A DNA stretch of 14,861 nucleotides from Poronia punctata (GCA_022579005.1 MU401849.1:7588-22448), one strand, 5' to 3'; positions 1 through 8,910 are shown, counted from the stretch's first letter. Translations and numbers: made by a program. The notes: a model not told the origin generated them from the sequence alone.

Positions 1-146
1 TTTTTGTTTTTTTCCTGGTAAACTACCATTCTTTTTTTGTTTTTTTATTTTTAAAAAATCTCCCTTGTTTTTTAAACGTTGGCCCCCCCCCCCCCCCCCC
101 CCTTTACTGGCTGCGTGCGGTTGTATTTACTAAACGCCGTTCATAG
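1..146 (+). other. Intron or upstream non-coding sequence with T-rich and C-homopolymer tracts
   Basis: This stretch reads as intron ending at the CRAL-TRIO exon. It carries T-rich runs (1-60), an unbroken 20-nt C run (83-102), a TACTAAAC branch-like site at 128-135 and a TTCATAG 3' splice site at 140-146. A GTAAAC donor-like hexamer at 18-23 would give a 129-nt intron in the correct phase, but the 17 bases before it are too few to test as an exon. The C run is also a typical place for sequencing or assembly error. Confidence 0.5.
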
Positions 147-649
147 GTATATGGAAAGTGATCCGCGGGTGGCTAGACCCCGTCGTTGCAAGCAAGGTCC
201 ACTTCACAAACAACGTGAAGGATTTAGAGGAGTTTATTGCCTTAGACAGGATACCCGATGAGATGGACGGGACATCAGGCTGGACCTACGAATATCTCGA
301 GCCCGTGCCCGGCGAAAACGATAAGATGAAGGACACCCAAACCCGAGATGAGCTTCTTAGGGAGCGGGAATCTCTCTACGATGAGTACGAAACCAAAACG
401 ATCGAATGGATCCACGAAGAGGACGGGGCGAAGCGCACCACTATTAATGAAGAGAGGGCCGTTATCGCAAGAAAACTGAAAGAACAGTACTGGAGACTAG
501 ACCCTTATATCCGATCAAGATCGCTCTATGACAGAATCGGGGTCATCAAACCTGGCGGGCACCTGGATTATTATTCCGCCTGGGAAGTTCCGGCAGTCCC
601 GAATGGCAAACCAGCACCAGTCGAAACATCACCAGATGATATAGACTGA
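147..649 (+). CDS. CRAL-TRIO (Sec14-like) lipid-transfer protein, C-terminal exon, 5' partial
   Basis: Seen: an open frame enters through a 3' splice site at 146 and runs to TGA at 647-649. It begins IWKVIRGWLDPVVASKVHFT, and further on carries EPVPGENDKMKDT and a charged, probably helical tail (YWRLDPYIRSRSLYDR). Known: the segment W-LDP-V-KVHF-N-DLE-FI is the C-terminal end of the CRAL-TRIO lipid-binding fold in fungal Sec14 homologues (the CSR1/SFH2 type), which exchange phosphatidylinositol and other lipids between membranes in the cytosol. Start choice: a GTG at 158 lies inside the conserved block and there is no in-frame ATG at a sensible place, so this is an internal or last exon beginning at 147 with one codon base supplied by the previous exon. 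About two thirds of the protein, including the N-terminal CRAL-TRIO-N helices, lies outside the window. The gene is convergent with the HIT gene. Which Sec14 paralogue it is cannot be decided from this part. Confidence 0.86.
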
Positions 650-902
650 GTAGTGCAGAAAAGACTAGCTCGGCCAAGGGACAATCGGGAAATTGGTAGG
701 CGATGGCGGAGTTTAGTTTATAAGAGCTTAAGACAAGAGGTGTATTGAGCTGCAAAGGCTCCGTTAGACCGGTGGATGAAGCAACTCTCCCATTATTGAA
801 AGGTACATAGTAGCTACAGATCGAGTGGCATTTCATAAGCTCATTCCCTCTCCCCCGGGCCGGTGTTGCGCGGACCATCGCGGCCTCTTGCAAGAAATGT
901 GG
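650..902. other. Convergent intergenic region (two 3' ends)
   Basis: This 253-bp spacer separates the stop codon of the + strand CRAL-TRIO exon from the stop codon of the - strand HIT gene, so it must hold both 3' UTRs. I see no conserved coding signal or structured RNA in it. An open frame on the - strand across 546-893 overlaps the real CRAL-TRIO exon and resembles no protein I know. Confidence 0.6.
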
Positions 903-1838
903 CTACATCTTTGACTTAACCTCCTCGAAGTACTTCTTCAGGACGTCCATATTAACCTCCTGGGACGGCCAACCAATACCGAGTCCTTCCTTTTCGTTGG
1001 GCTTTGGGATCTGATATATGTTATTAGTTTCGAACTATTGTTGGAGCAGAACTACTATTGTTCGTTTACCATATGGAAGTGAACCTGCACAATGTTAGCC
1101 CCCCCGCCCCACGGGGGTGAACGCGGAAAACAATGAAATGGGATGCCACTCACGTGGTCGACGACTTGGTGGGCAATTCTGCCGTTGTTTTGTAGGATGT
1201 TGTAGTCCGTGGCACCTGTCGCATTGACAATTTTCTTGGCTACAGGCTGTGTAGGTGGATATTGTTAGCTCGTAGCACTGCCATCGTCTTCGGCCTGATA
1301 ATCTCCCAGAAGCTTTCGTTCCCGGTGTTGCCCCTATCATACACACATATCCACCCCTCGTCTCTATCTCTCTCGACTGGGGACACATACGAGGATCTCA
1401 TTCAGATGTTCATCCGGAATATCTGTTAATTTCGCCCCGTGGTACTTGGGAATCACGAGCTGAACTCAAATCGGGTATGTTTAGCCACCCTTTCAGCACT
1501 ATTGTGGGTGGAAGCAAATGTCCTGCTAGAGCAGCAAGATATTAAGTGCTTACAGCGTGGCCTCTGCTTAGGGGTCCGATATCTAGGAAAGCTAGTGTCC
1601 TGTCGCTCTCAAATAATTTGAGACAGGGTATCTCTCCTGTAAAAGAAAGTTAGTAGTCAGGCTATGTACCTGGTCTTATTTCTTTGCTATATCAAACTTG
1701 GTGTGCTGTGCAAATTGATCTCGCTCAATTAGCTTTACCACCCCGAGATGGCTGGTCAGATTTCAAGGCTCAGGAATGCAAATGTTGGAGAATGGGATAC
1801 TTGCCCTTAATAATCTTGCAGAAGATACACGCCGCCAT
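903..1838 (-). CDS. HNT1: HIT-family nucleotide hydrolase (Hint1/HNT1-like adenosine phosphoramidase), six exons
   Basis: Exons in transcript order are 1838-1805, 1636-1554, 1459-1391, 1246-1154, 1084-1070 and 1010-903 (34, 83, 69, 93, 15 and 108 nt). They total 402 nt, or 133 residues plus a TAG stop, the normal size for Hint1. The N-terminus has a CIFC zinc-type pair (MAACIFCKIIKG). The middle carries LAFLDIGPLSRGHA and LVIPKYHGAKL. The catalytic HIT motif H-V-H-F-H-M-I is followed by PKPNEKEGLGIGWP, as in eukaryotic Hint proteins. Known: these enzymes cleave AMP-lysine and other adenosine phosphoramidates, with the middle histidine as nucleophile. All motif residues are present, so the product should be active. 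The ATG at 1838 was chosen because it directly precedes ACIFCKII. Introns are 168, 94, 144, 69 and 59 nt with good branch sites. The first has a GC donor. The gene is transcribed away from the AT-rich block. HNT1 is assigned from family similarity only; the fit is very close. Confidence 0.94.
1011..1069 (-). other. HNT1 intron 5
   Basis: A 59-nt phase-0 intron with donor GTAAAC at 1069-1064 and acceptor TATCAG ending at 1011. A CTAATAAC branch-like site lies at 1027-1020. It joins HFHM to IPKPNE. Confidence 0.85.
1070..1084 (-). other. HNT1 exon 5, 15-nt microexon coding V-H-F-H-M
   Basis: Between two well-formed introns only GTT CAC TTC CAT ATG remains. These five codons hold the second and third HIT-motif histidines. 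Skipping it keeps the frame but removes those two histidines, so inclusion would decide whether the protein is catalytic. Confidence 0.88.
1085..1153 (-). other. HNT1 intron 4
   Basis: A 69-nt phase-0 intron with donor GTGAGT at 1153-1148 and acceptor GTGCAG ending at 1085. A GCTAAC branch site lies at 1099-1094. It separates the first histidine of the HIT motif (end of exon 4) from the other two (exon 5). Confidence 0.9.
1247..1390 (-). other. HNT1 intron 3
   Basis: A 144-nt phase-0 intron with donor GTATGT at 1390 and acceptor CACAG ending at 1247. A GCTAAC branch site lies at 1269-1264. It joins DEHLNEIL to PVAKKIV. Confidence 0.88.
1460..1553 (-). other. HNT1 intron 2
   Basis: A 94-nt phase-0 intron with donor GTAAGC at 1553 and acceptor TTCAG ending at 1460. 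A CTAAAC-type branch site lies at 1485-1479. It joins SRGHA to LVIPKY, as expected for Hint proteins. Confidence 0.85.
1637..1804 (-). other. HNT1 intron 1, non-canonical GC-AG
   Basis: The donor reads AAGG|GCAAGT at 1804-1799 and the acceptor is TTTTACAG ending at 1637. A perfect TACTAAC branch site lies at 1655-1649. It is a phase-1 intron: G plus GA restores a Gly codon and gives the family-typical K-I-I-K-G-E-I-P. The nearest GT (GTATCC, two codons on) would shift the frame into a stop, so the GC donor is the better model. Confidence 0.85.
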
Positions 1839-1912
1839 TGTAGAGCCCTCAAAAGAAGCTGAATATTATATTTACAACAGTGCCACAGAATATTGCTGAG
1901 TTGAAGGTGCGC

Positions 1913-1940
1913 TTGACGCTTGAGACTTGACGTTTGACGT
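1913..1940. promoter_or_regulatory. Cluster of TTGACG/TGACGT elements upstream of HNT1
   Basis: TTGACG occurs three times within 27 bp (1913-1918, 1927-1932, 1934-1939), and the last two extend to TGACGT (1928-1933, 1935-1940). The cluster lies 75-102 bp upstream of the HNT1 ATG. Known: TGACGT is the half-site bound by CREB/ATF-type bZIP factors. Inference: a bZIP input into HNT1 transcription. The repeat could instead be a chance tandem slip. Confidence 0.4.
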
Positions 1941-2479
1941 GGTTACAAGGTGTAATATAGGAGGTCTTGGTGGGGGCAAGGAGAGGGGATGGCGTAAGTC
2001 GACAGATATAAGTAGAGGCGTTGGATTTGATATGTACTTAGGTATATCTACACGTACATGTGGTCCAGAGGCTTGGAAATTGAAATACATGACCCCTACA
2101 AGGTATCGCTACGCCTAACAGGTGGGGTTCCTGGGTACACACATATTGCACACAGCGCCGGTACATATATAGTGTACTAATGGAAGTTAATAACTTGTGT
2201 CTTGAAGTACGTGCAGAGTGAGACGAGGAGGGGAAGATGCAATTTAATTTATCCAGGGTTTTGCCGTAGCTTACAATGCTAGAGATCTGTAACCAATTAC
2301 AAAGTTAACACAGTTTTATTATGTGTGCTTGGTATATATGTTCTATTTCTACGGTTCCACTTCGGAGTGGGATAAAATAATGAACACCGCATATGCCTTT
2401 TACCTATTCGGTTCGTGTTTTACCCAAGAAACTCCAATCTGCAATCTTTGGAACATCTTAGCGAACTACCGGTTCAATT
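1941..2479. other. Non-coding region between HNT1 and the AT-rich block
   Basis: I find no convincing gene here. Open frames at 1872-2090 (-) and 1927-2118 (+) overlap each other and match nothing I know. Base composition is still ordinary up to about 2480, falling gradually after 2280. This must contain the 5' part of the HNT1 promoter, read on the - strand. Confidence 0.5.
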
Positions 2480-5150
2480 TTTAGTTTTGCTACCTTTACT
2501 TTAGCTAGTTTTTTTATTACTTTAAGTTAGATTTTCTTGCTTAAATATTAGTTGCTTATAAATATAGTATTATAAATAATAAAATTTTTAATAAAGCACT
2601 TAAAAACACTAGTAAAACACTTATATTTATTATTATATTATATTAAAGCAATTTTTTATAGTTTTTTATTTAACTATATATATATTTTAATATATATTTA
2701 AAATAGTAAATAATAAAATATTTTTAATTTTAAGTTATAGGTTTTTTTATATACTTTATAATAATGCTTTTATATAAATTTAAAAAAAAATTATATATAT
2801 AAAGTTTTTAATATTAAAGTTAAAGTTTTTATAGCTTATATTTATTAATTTTATTATATATTTTAAAGTTTATTAAAATATTTATTTTATAATATTAATA
2901 TATATATTAATTTTTAAGCTTGCTTTTTTACTTTTTTATAAGTTTTATATTTTAAATAATAAAGCTTTTAACTTTTTAGCTATTATATTTTTATAGTTAC
3001 TATTAAATAGTATTAAAAAGCAAATTTTACTAAATAAAGAAAAGCTTATTTAATTTATATAAAATAGTAGCTTATTTATAATATATAAATAATATATAGT
3101 TTTAATTATTAATTTAAGTACTTTTATATTATTTTTAATTTGTTTACTATTTTATAATATTATATTAATATTAATAATTAAATAACTTTAAATGTTTTAA
3201 ATAAGCTATATATAATACCTAAAATAAACTAGAATTATTTATTAAATACAATTATAATAAGTATACTAAAAAGTTAAAAAGGCTTTTTATAATAAATTAA
3301 TTTATTTATTAAGTAATAACTTTAAAAGTATAAAAGTAGTTTATACTTTTCTACTTAGTTTATTTATATTAATTATTATATTATTATAGCTATATTTAGT
3401 TTTAAAGATTTGCTTATAGATAATTAATAAATAGCGCTATTTATAGTTTAAAACTAGTAATAGCGTTAGTTTATTTAATATTTTACTTTTAAAAAACTTT
3501 GTTTATTAATAATATAAATATTTTCTATATACTTATTATAATTATTTTCTAGCTTAAACTACTAATAACGCTTAGCTATTAAGTAGTAGGTTTTTTAAGT
3601 ATAATATAAGTATATATTTATATACTTTTTAAATTAGTTTTATATATAAATATAATAAGTTTAAAATAACTAGTTATATTTATTATAAGCTAAAAGCTTA
3701 TATAGTTGTTATACTAGCACTTTAGCTAGTATTTTGTGCTATACTTACAAGCTATACGCAAAGCGCTTAAATAAAATAATAAGTTAGCTATATAATTGCG
3801 TATAAGTAGTACGCATATATTTTTAAAATTTTTTTTTTTTTTTTTAGTTAAAAAATAAACTTTACTTAAACTACATTAATAAGTGCACTATTACTATAGC
3901 TTTATTTTATATTTTTTAATTTATATATTTTTTAAAGTTTTTTTCTTTTTTTTAGTAAATATAAATTATTTTAAGTAGCTAAACTAAAGTTTATAAAATA
4001 TATATAAGCTAATTAAAAGTATAGTTTAAGCTTAATTAAATTAAGTTAATAAAAGTATAGCAACTTTATATTAAATAAGCATAGCTTTTAAATAATGTTT
4101 TAATATTTTAGCTAAATAATTAATAATATAACTTAAAAGTATTAAAAACTAAATAAAAGCTATATAGCTAACGCTTTTAAGCTAGCAAAAAGCTGCTTTA
4201 AAAGTGCTTTACTTTAACTAAGTACTTTTTTTTTAATAAAAGCTTTTTTTATTTTTTATAAAGTTTAATAAAAACTAAATCTAGTAAACTTTATAAAAGC
4301 AGTTTATAAAGTTTAAAATTGCTTAAAATATTAAGTTTATTAGTAATATATAAATATAATAATATATTATTTATAAGCACTTTAAGCTATTTATATAAAA
4401 AGTAGTTAATAAATTTTATATATAAAAAGCTAAAATAAAAAAATACTTTATTAAAAAAATTATTTATTTTATTATAACTTATTATAATTTTAAGCGCTGC
4501 TTATAAGTAATAGTAAAGTGCTGCGCGCTAAAGCAAAAGCTTTAAAAAAGCTTTAGTGCTTTTTTTTTAAGTTTAAAAAACTTATAGCTAAGTTTAAAAA
4601 AATATAGTAGCTTAATATAGCAAAGCTTAAATACTTATAAAGTATATTTAATAATAAGCTTATAAGCATATTAGTTAGCGTTAAGCTTTTAATAAATAAT
4701 TATATTATATATATTAACTATATTATAAAAGTTATAATTTAGCTTAAAAAGCTTTTAAGCTATAAAGTATAGCTATAATTTTTTTTAGCTTTTATGCTTA
4801 TAATAAATACTAATAATAATATACTTATAATAAATATTTTTAATATAAGCAAAAATAAGCGCTAAAAAGTATTATAAGTGCTTTATAAAAAATATAAGCA
4901 ATATATAAATAAAAGTTTTTATATACGCTATAAAAAAACAAATACTTTAACAAAAATTATATAATAGCTATAGCTAAATAGCTAAAAAGTACTAAAGTAA
5001 ATAATATAGTTATTTTATTTATAGCTACTAAAATAAATATAAGCTATAAATATAATTTAAAAAATAAATAATTTTTATATATAGCTATATATAAAAGCTT
5101 AAACTAAAGCTAAATAAGTTATTAAACGTTAAAAGCTATATAAATAACTT
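2480..5150. other. Unassigned part of the mutated block
   Basis: I could not read a protein family here on either strand. The + strand is T-rich in much of 2480-3700, the opposite of the A-rich sense strand of the two readable elements, so a - strand element is possible there. From roughly 4400 the + strand becomes A-richer. The gypsy gag and 5' LTR should lie somewhere in 3500-5150, but neither a zinc knuckle nor an LTR edge could be confirmed. A run of 17 T lies at 3829-3845. Confidence 0.4.
3711..3815. repeat. Two short perfect inverted repeats
   Basis: ATACTAGC (3711-3718) and GCTAGTAT (3725-3732) form an 8-bp stem around a 6-nt loop. TGCGTA (3797-3802) and TACGCA (3810-3815) form a 6-bp stem around a 7-nt loop. 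The interval is locally richer in G and C than its flanks. It could be part of an LTR, but I found no second copy. Confidence 0.4.
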
Positions 5151-5160
5151 TTTATTTATT

Positions 5161-5500
5161 ATAATTATATTAATAAAAAATTTAAAGTTTTATAAAAGTT
5201 TTATTAATAATAATTATAAATATTATATAAGTATAAGCAAATAACTAATATAAAGCTTAAAGCTAAAATATATTTTAATAAAATAATAAAAACTAAAGCT
5301 AGTAGTAAACATATTTTTTACTTATAAATATTTTCTAAGTAACGCACTAGCTATTAATAAAATAACTTATTTATAAGTAAATATTAAAAAATACTTAAAG
5401 CAACTATACGCTTATATAATACTTAAGCTATAATATTAGCTAGTTTTTAATAAGCTTTAAAAAAAAAAGGTTATATATATAGCTTATAAAAAGTATATAG
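5161..5500 (+). pseudogene. Gypsy aspartic protease relic
   Basis: In phase 1 a hydrophobic strand is followed by I-N-N-N-Y at 5203-5217, which I read as a decayed I-D-(S/N)-G active site. About 70 codons later come Y-A-Y-I-I and a W-L-type segment near 5411-5450, resembling the L-G-x-P-W end of retroviral-type proteases. Position directly before RT supports this. The match is weaker than for the other domains because Asp-to-Asn and Gly-to-Asn changes erase the key residues. Confidence 0.55.
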
Positions 5501-5729
5501 TTATTAATAAAGCAAAAAATATAATAATTTATAAAAAAAGTTATAATTTTTGCTTATAAAATAGCTTTTTTAAGCTAATTACTATTTATATTACTATAGC
5601 TACTTTTACTATATTAGCAATATATTTAATATAAATAAAATATAAGCAAAGCTTAAAAATACTATAATTTAAAGTTTTTATAATTTTTATAGTAAATATT
5701 AACAAAGCTTTTAAGCTAAAGCGCTTAAG

Positions 5730-6600
5730 CTTTTTAAAAAAAAACTTTTTTTTAAACTTGCTAAATTTGCAACTTTGTTTAATAAAGCTTTATTATATAC
5801 GCTACTTTTTAACTACTTAAGCATAAATTATATAATTTTTTTGCTAAAAAATAAAAAAAATTATAAAGTATAGGTTTTTTAAAGTTTTTTATATAAAATA
5901 TTTTTAAATAAACTTTTAATACTATATAAAACGCTTATAAAGCTGCTAAATAAAAAGTTTATTTATATAAGCAGCTTGCTAGCTAGCACTTTAATATTTT
6001 TTATATATAAGCTTAAAAGTAGCTTTTGTTTTTATATAAACTACTATATATTAAATAAAATTATATAGTATAATAGCTACTTTTTTTAAATTTATAAGAT
6101 GCTTAAAATGCTATTAAAAGCAAAATAGTTTATTAAAGTTAATATATATATTATATTTTATAAATTATATATAGCTTAAAGCAAAAAATAAAAAATAACG
6201 TTTTATACTTATTTTAAGTTATTTAAATAGCATATTACTTTTTTTAGCTTTTATAGCATGCTTATAACGTTTTAATAATATATAAATAATGCTTTTTATA
6301 ACTATTTAAATATTTTTTATATAGCTTATTTAAATAACGTTTTTATTTTTATTAATAAAATATATAAAAATTATTTAAAAAAAGTTAAGCTAGTTTTAAG
6401 CTGCTTATAAAAAGCAAAGCTAAACTTAAATATTAATAAAAATAAATTTATAGTTAAAAAAACTAAGTATTTAAACTATATTATAAAAGTTAATATAAAA
6501 GTTAGTATAAACTTAAAAAAAAGTTTATATAATTTATAAATAAAAAGCTTTTATTATACTTAAAAAAAGTTTAAAAGCTTTTTAAGTTTTTAAACTTTTA
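5730..6600 (+). pseudogene. Gypsy reverse transcriptase relic
   Basis: In phase 0 the RT fold can be followed almost residue by residue. KFATLF (5763-5780) matches the conserved start. LIKLLNKKFIYISS corresponds to the fingers segment. FCFYINYYILN corresponds to FCVDYRALN. KAK*FIKVN at 6117-6143 is motif A, its catalytic Asp now AAT at 6141. ITFYTYF and then AYLNN at 6324-6338 follow, the latter the YLDD box with both Asp codons now Asn. KYLNYII and KSFLSF correspond to the thumb (KYLGYI, RSFLGF). Trp and Gln codons appear as stops. All three catalytic aspartates are lost, so the product would be inactive even without stops. Confidence 0.93.
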
Positions 6601-6609
6601 TAAAAAGTT

Positions 6610-7140
6610 TTTAAAAACTACTTACTACTAACAACCTTTTTTATAGCTTTAATATAAAAGAAAGCGCTGTTTATTTAAAGTTTAAATTAAAATAGTATAT
6701 TTAAAACGCTTAAATATTATTTTTTAGCTAAGCTTTAATTAGTATATTAAAACTTTAATAAACTTATAAAAGTTAAAATTAACTACTTAAAATAAGCTTT
6801 TAAAAAATATTTTAACTAGCTAAAAGAAAATAGCTAATAATAGCTTATAGCTTACTATTTTAAATAGCTTACGCTTATTAAAGTAAATTATATAATTTAT
6901 AATAAAAAGCTTTTAATAATTATAGCTTATTTATAAAAGTAGTATATAAAGCTTAAAAGTGTTATAAAAACTTTTATTTTAATTACTAACTATAAAAACT
7001 TAATATATTTTATATTTGCTTAAAAGCTAAAAAAAAAATAAGTATAATAAGCTATTAAACTTATAAAGTATAACTTTATATTTAAGTTTTATATAAGCTG
7101 CTTAAATAATAAGCTTAATGCTTTTTTATATAAAAAATAA
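6610..7140 (+). pseudogene. Gypsy RNase H relic
   Basis: After a phase change near 6590-6610, phase 1 shows the RT connection and RNase H. NYLLLTT and KKALFI*S precede K-V-K-I-N (decayed V-E-T-D). Later come NYIIYNKKLL (from NYxIHDKELL), TNYKNL at 6985-7002 (from TDHKNL) and a final N-N-K-L-N-A-F-L (from NGKxDALS). The order and spacing are those of gypsy RNase H. The acidic catalytic residues read as Asn or Lys. Confidence 0.9.
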
Positions 7141-7499
7141 AATGCTTTTTATAAATTAAATAATAAAAAGCTTATAAAATATATATAAAAGTTATTATTA
7201 AATAAATAGCTACTTTATAGCTAAGCTAAAAAAGTAATAAAAGTAATAAGTATAAGCTAGCTAATAATATAAAGCAAAAAGCTTTTAAAAAAGTTTAAAG
7301 TTTTTAATTATAAAAACCTAGCTAAACTTTAAAGTATTGCTTTAAAAAAAACACTACTTATATAAAAGTAGTAGCAATAGTATAAAATAAGCTATTTATA
7401 TTTTTTATAAGCTTAAGCTTAAAAGTTTTTATTAAAAAGTGCTAGTTAAACTTATAAAAAGCGCTTATATTTTATAACTACTTATAAGTGCTAAATTAA

Positions 7500-8160
7500 A
7501 AGCTATTATATATAATATTAATATAAAATGTTTATAACTTTTATATTACTAAGCACTTAAAGTATAAGTTTATTATTATAATTTTTTTATAAAGGTTTTA
7601 TTAGCTGCTTTTTTTAAAAAACGTTTATAAGTTTTTATAAAACTATAATGTTTATAAAAAAAATAGTATAAAAAAACTAGCAACAAGCTTTGCTTATGCT
7701 ACTTTTAATATTAAAATAATATTAAAGCAAGCTTTTTATTAATTTTATAATAAATCTTTTAATAAAAAACCTAAAAAACTTAACATTTTTAATAGTTATT
7801 ATTAATAAGCTAAGCAAAAATATTATACTTAAAATAATATATATAATAAATATAAAAATATATGCTAAGCGCTTTATAATAAACTATTAGTAATTTTATA
7901 GCTTTTTAGCAGCTATTATTAATAATTAAAAGTTTAACTAAGTAAAAAAGCTTTAAACTAAACTTTATTTATTAATAAGTATTAAGCAGCGCTTATTTAC
8001 TATATATTACTTAAAAATAAATAAGGCTATAAAAAAGCTAATTAAAAAGTATTAGCATATTTTTAAGCTTTTATTACTTATATATAATATAATTTAGCTA
8101 AGTTATTACTAAGTATAATGCTTATAATTAATAACTATAATACTATTATAATTAGCTTAA
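7500..8160 (+). pseudogene. Gypsy integrase relic: zinc finger and DD35E core
   Basis: The HHCC finger is in phase 0 at 7527-7655. NVYNFYITKHLKYK corresponds to xAHDSPxxGHPGR, with one His codon (CAC, 7554-7556) surviving. YNVY at 7644-7655 was CDVC. The core follows in phase 1: D1 is AAT at 7741 (F-I-N-F-I-I-N-L), D2 is AAT at 7924 (A-I-I-N-N) and E is AAA at 8032 within Y-Y-L-K-I-N-K-A-I-K, from YHPxTDGxTE. D2 and E are separated by exactly 35 codons, the canonical DD35E spacing. This confirms the assignment despite loss of every catalytic residue. Confidence 0.93.
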
Positions 8161-8560
8161 GCTTTTTTTTAATAATTTATAAATATTACGTTAACGCAAT
8201 ACTACTAGTTTATTTTCGCATATTGCTTATAAAAAACTTATAAGTATACGTTAAGTATTTTTTATAAAAGCTTTTAAAAAACGTAAACTTTATTTAATTA
8301 GCAATAGCTATAATATAGTAGCATATAAAAAAATTAGCTAACTTATATTAAAAGCTAATAAATACTTTTTATATAAAGCAATTAATATAGCTTTTACTAA
8401 AACATATTACTACTTTATAGCTTTTCTAAAAGCTAGCTTAGCTATATATTAAGTATATAGTTATAAAAGTTATAAGCTTTTAAATAATAAAGCTAAATAT
8501 TTTATAAAATATTTATAATAAATTTTATATAAAGCTTATATATAACGTAAGTAATAATTT
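8160..8560 (+). pseudogene. Gypsy integrase C-terminal domain relic
   Basis: In phase 0, SFFLIIYKYYVNAI (from SPFFLTHGYxVDAI) begins at 8160. FYIK and LLKHIT around 8360-8395 follow (the GDxVWLxLKHI part), then KYIVIKVIS. NIYNKFYIKLIYNVSN at about 8508-8555 corresponds to the conserved xHPVFHVSLLRP-SD end. A 1-nt phase change at the T run near 8161-8170 separates it from the core. Confidence 0.85.
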
Positions 8561-8770
8561 TTTTTTTAAATATAAAACAATATTTAGCTACTTTTATTAT
8601 TATAAAGCGTTAATAAAGTAAAAAATAAATAAAAAGTAAAATTAATTTTTTATGCTTTTTAAGTAAAAAGTAGCTTATAAGCATAGTAGCAACTGCTTAT
8701 AAAATAAAAAAAGTATGCTTTTTTTATTAAAAAGCTTTTAATTTTTTTTTTAAAAATTATAGCATTAAAT
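8561..8770 (+). pseudogene. Possible gypsy C-terminal extension (chromodomain-like?)
   Basis: The integrase phase continues with a charged segment, including F-K-*-K-V-A-Y-K-H-S-S-N-C-L near 8658-8699. It could be a decayed chromodomain, which many fungal gypsy integrases carry here. The aromatic cage residues cannot be placed with confidence. The alternative is an unrelated C-terminal tail. Confidence 0.3.
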
Positions 8771-8910
8771 AAGTTTAAAAAACGTTATAAAAATATAATA
8801 AAAAATAATAAGCTTAGTGCTATATTATTTAAGTTATACTTATAAAAAAAGTAAAAAGTATAAGCTTTAGCTTATAAGCTAACTATAAGCAATGTTTAGT
8901 TAGTAACAAC

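Larger units (their letters stand above)
5161..8560 (+). mobile_element. Ty3/gypsy-type LTR retrotransposon relic (pol region)
   Basis: Protease, reverse transcriptase, RNase H and integrase follow one another on the + strand, the gypsy order. All are broken by many stops. The reading phase changes only a few times: phase 1 in PR, 0 in RT, 1 in RNase H, 0 in the integrase zinc region, 1 in the core and 0 in the C-terminus. Very few indels have therefore accumulated. The wording of the motifs is that of filamentous-ascomycete gypsy elements. LTRs and gag were not identified. The element cannot encode functional protein. Confidence 0.9.

Noticed and set aside
79..261. 60-residue open frame beginning in the C run
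   Set aside because: Poly-Pro from the C homopolymer followed by the wrong frame of the CRAL-TRIO exon.
546..893. 115-residue open frame on the - strand
   Set aside because: It overlaps the end of the CRAL-TRIO exon in antisense, resembles no family, and the rest falls in the convergent 3' region.
1095..1388. 97-residue open frame on the - strand
   Set aside because: It runs through introns 3 and 4 of HNT1 in another frame; the spliced HIT model explains the same DNA.
1439..1899. Two + strand open frames (1439-1621 and 1684-1899)
   Set aside because: They are antisense to HNT1 exons and introns and have no recognisable domain.
1872..2118. Overlapping small open frames on both strands upstream of HNT1
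   Set aside because: Low-complexity peptides without family resemblance, lying in the promoter region.
2357..2370. Hairpin CCACT-TCGG-AGTGG as terminator or RNA
   Set aside because: A 5-bp stem alone in a eukaryotic intergenic region; no T run follows and no tRNA or other RNA could be built around it.
2931..3120. Integrase-like wording on the - strand
   Set aside because: A short run reminiscent of a gypsy integrase segment, but it could not be extended in either direction.
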